Origin: an uncultured bacterium
GTDB lineage: Bacteria; Armatimonadota; Zipacnadia; Zipacnadales; Zipacnadaceae
NCBI GenBank assembly: GCA_937928475.1
Contig: CALFVE010000180.1
Coordinates: forward strand, 1 to 7,142
DNA: 7,142 bases
Direction: 5' to 3'
Shown here: in pieces, positions 6,208-7,142 of the stretch
Layout: the number at the start of each line of letters is the position of its first letter
Numbering within the stretch: position 1 is the first letter of the stretch
Notes under the pieces: model-generated
Told to the model about the DNA's origin: nothing
What the model saw: the letters and a program-made list of their open reading frames with translations, nothing else
The model's database searches: none
Made by a program: the position numbers and the translations under genes

Positions 6208-6228
6208 TGCATGAGGTAAGCGAGAGGC

Positions 6229-6257
6229 ATTGTAGGGGAAAGGGAGGTGGCGGGCAA
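6229..6257 (-). promoter_or_regulatory. Candidate sigma70-type promoter for the four-gene run
   Basis: On the - strand a -35-like TTGCCC (6257-6252) is followed by a 17-nt spacer and a good -10, TACAAT (6234-6229). The predicted start near 6222 gives a leader of about 28 nt ending in the GAGGAG site. The -10 matches the consensus at 5 of 6 positions and the -35 at 4 of 6. The -35 lies in the 7-bp repeat DNA (CCCCTTGCCC). The host's sigma preference is unknown. Confidence 0.5.
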
Positions 6258-6298
6258 GGGGAGAGGTGGAATGTGGAAGGGGGAGAGCGGAAAGCGGA
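6243..6298. repeat. 7-bp tandem repeat array, purine-rich arm
   Basis: On the + strand, units in exact 7-bp register end in GGA: AGGTGGA (6264-6270), ATGTGGA (6271-6277), AGGGGGA (6278-6284), GAGCGGA (6285-6291) and AAGCGGA (6292-6298). More decayed units extend left to about 6243. Read on the - strand the unit is TCCNCNT. It lies between the kinase and mutase genes and overlaps the candidate promoter's -35. Part of it (6265-6280) is a near-perfect inverted copy of 6409-6424. Confidence 0.75.
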
Positions 6299-6395
6299 TT
6301 TCTGCGGAGAGGGGGCTGGATCACTCAAGAGCGGGCCCTGCCGATGCTGTCCCCCACCCCAGCGGCAACCCCATCCGGCGTTTTCCGGGTCTCAC
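6299..6395. other. Spacer between the two opposed 7-bp arrays
   Basis: About 100 bp of GC-rich DNA separates the two arrays in the kinase-mutase gap. I see no gene, no T-tract terminator for the kinase transcript and no second promoter. Open frames crossing it are short and shift composition with the repeats, so they are unlikely to be genes. Confidence 0.35.
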
Positions 6396-6437
6396 CCTCG
6401 ACGTTCCGCCTTCCACGTTCCATTTCCCACGTCCGTG
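6396..6437. repeat. 7-bp tandem repeat array, pyrimidine-rich arm
   Basis: On the + strand, units in 7-bp register are GTTCCGC (6403-6409), CTTCCAC (6410-6416), GTTCCAT (6417-6423), TTCCCAC (6424-6430) and a decayed GTCCGTG (6431-6437), with CCTCGAC (6396-6402) before them. The array ends only 3 bp before the stop codon of the HddA-like kinase gene. It has the opposite orientation to the 6243-6298 array. Confidence 0.75.
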
Positions 6438-6440
6438 CGC

Positions 6441-7142
6441 CTACTCCCAGATCAACAGTCCCTCGCTATCCACGCTCCAGTCGAAGACGGTCCCGCCTAG
6501 TTCGCGGAGGCGGCGCTTCACGGCGTAGTCCTTGTCGCGATCGCACCAGAACATCATGGTACCGCCGCCGCCGGCGCCGCAGACTCGTCCGCCGAGCGCA
6601 CCCGCCTGCCTGGCTACCTCGTAGAATTGCTCCAAGGTTTCGTTGGTCACCTGCGGGTGCAGGCGCTTGTGCGCCGCCCAGACGGCGTTGAGGAAGTCGC
6701 CGAAGCCGCTCAAGTCCCCGCGCAGCAGCGCTCCCCGCATCTCCTCGGCCAGCCGGGTCATCTCGCGAAAGGCTTCCCGCACCCGGGCGTCCCCGCTCTG
6801 GAAACCCGCCGCCACGGCATCCAGAATATGCTTGGCCGGACGGGACAGCCCGGTGAAGCACACGACCAGGGACTTCTCCAGCGCCGCCAGCGTGCTCGGC
6901 GGCAGCGGCAGAAGGTCCACCTCGATGCAACCCTTCGATTCTCCCGGCCAGTACCGCATGTACTTCACCCCACCCCCGGTCACCGGCGAGTACTGGTCCT
7001 GCCAGCCGTAGGTGGTTTGCAGGGCGCAGGTCTCGCAATCGCGCGCCATCTCGGCGATCTCATAGTTGGTCAGTCTCCGGCCGGTGAGCGCGTCCAGCAG
7101 GGCGATGATACAGGTGGCCAGGGTGGAGGAGGAGCCCAGTCC
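6441..7142 (-). CDS. GHMP sugar kinase, HddA-like, 5' end cut by window edge
   Basis: The frame is open from the right edge and ends at TAG (6443-6441), giving the last 233 residues. The fragment starts at GHMP motif 2, GLGSSSTLA (1-9), the ATP phosphate-binding loop. EIAEMARDCETCALQTTYGWQDQYSPVTGGG (29-59) follows and matches the helix and 'G.QDQYA...GG' segment of D-glycero-D-manno-heptose-7-phosphate kinase (HddA/COG2605). Motif 3, CGAGGGG (188-194), then TMMFW, closes the active site. HddA-type proteins are about 340 residues long, so roughly 100 N-terminal residues with motif 1 lie outside the window. The family phosphorylates the anomeric carbon of a heptose phosphate, which leads to GDP-heptose; relatives act on fucose and other sugars, so the substrate is uncertain. 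It lies 247 bp upstream of the apgM-type gene in the same direction. The internal ATG at 7049 is not the start, because motif 2 precedes it. Confidence 0.88.
   Translation of the reverse strand, partial: GLGSSSTLATCIIALLDALTGRRLTNYEIAEMARDCETCALQTTYGWQDQYSPVTGGGVKYMRYWPGESKGCIEVDLLPLPPSTLAALEKSLVVCFTGLSRPAKHILDAVAAGFQSGDARVREAFREMTRLAEEMRGALLRGDLSGFGDFLNAVWAAHKRLHPQVTNETLEQFYEVARQAGALGGRVCGAGGGGTMMFWCDRDKDYAVKRRLRELGGTVFDWSVDSEGLLIWE

Noticed and set aside
6194..6328. 45-residue N-terminal extension of the phosphoglycerate mutase
   Set aside because: It is encoded by the 7-bp repeat DNA and reads as Pro/Ser/Phe-rich. The canonical 'KQIIFLGDGIGDRP' start directly follows an ATG with a strong ribosome site.
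6243..6437. CRISPR array
   Set aside because: The repeat units are 7 bp in tandem with no spacers of constant length, and no cas genes are nearby.

Overview
The window is GC-rich, gene-dense bacterial DNA with no rRNA, tRNA, CRISPR, insertion sequence or phage genes that I can see. The gene set is a Gfo/Idh/MocA-type oxidoreductase, a DUF4127 protein, an archaeal-type cofactor-independent phosphoglycerate mutase and an HddA-like GHMP kinase. Together with AGGAG-type ribosome binding sites and 7-bp intergenic repeats, this suggests an uncultivated, saccharolytic environmental bacterium, perhaps of the Armatimonadota or a similar lineage. That taxonomic guess is weak, because no marker gene is present.

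Layout: the left edge (1-318, + strand) holds the last 105 codons of a Gfo/Idh/MocA oxidoreductase. A 270-bp gap follows, with an 11-bp tandem repeat (318-405) and a hairpin (403-430). Next is a GNAT acetyltransferase (589-1092, +). All later genes are on the - strand and converge on it. In transcription order they are an HddA-like sugar kinase, cut by the right edge (7142-6441); a 247-bp gap with a candidate promoter and two opposed arrays of 7-bp repeats; then a tight four-gene run of apgM-type phosphoglycerate mutase (6193-4937), a secreted Asp-box protein of unknown function (4920-3658), a NanE-like TIM-barrel protein (3546-2818) and a DUF4127 protein (2816-1161).

How the genes may work together: most encode sugar or sugar-phosphate enzymes, and spacing in the - strand run is small (16 nt, 111 nt, 1 nt). 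The last two genes are almost certainly translationally coupled. I recall DUF4127 proteins and this GNAT subtype occurring near amino-sugar or glycan catabolism genes in other bacteria, so the cluster is plausibly a carbohydrate or amino-sugar utilisation locus. The TIM-barrel protein resembles N-acetylmannosamine-6-phosphate epimerase in layout but appears to lack its catalytic Lys and Glu. The barrel/DUF4127 pair, with the secreted protein, is the best candidate here for an undescribed pathway. No substrate can be assigned from sequence alone.
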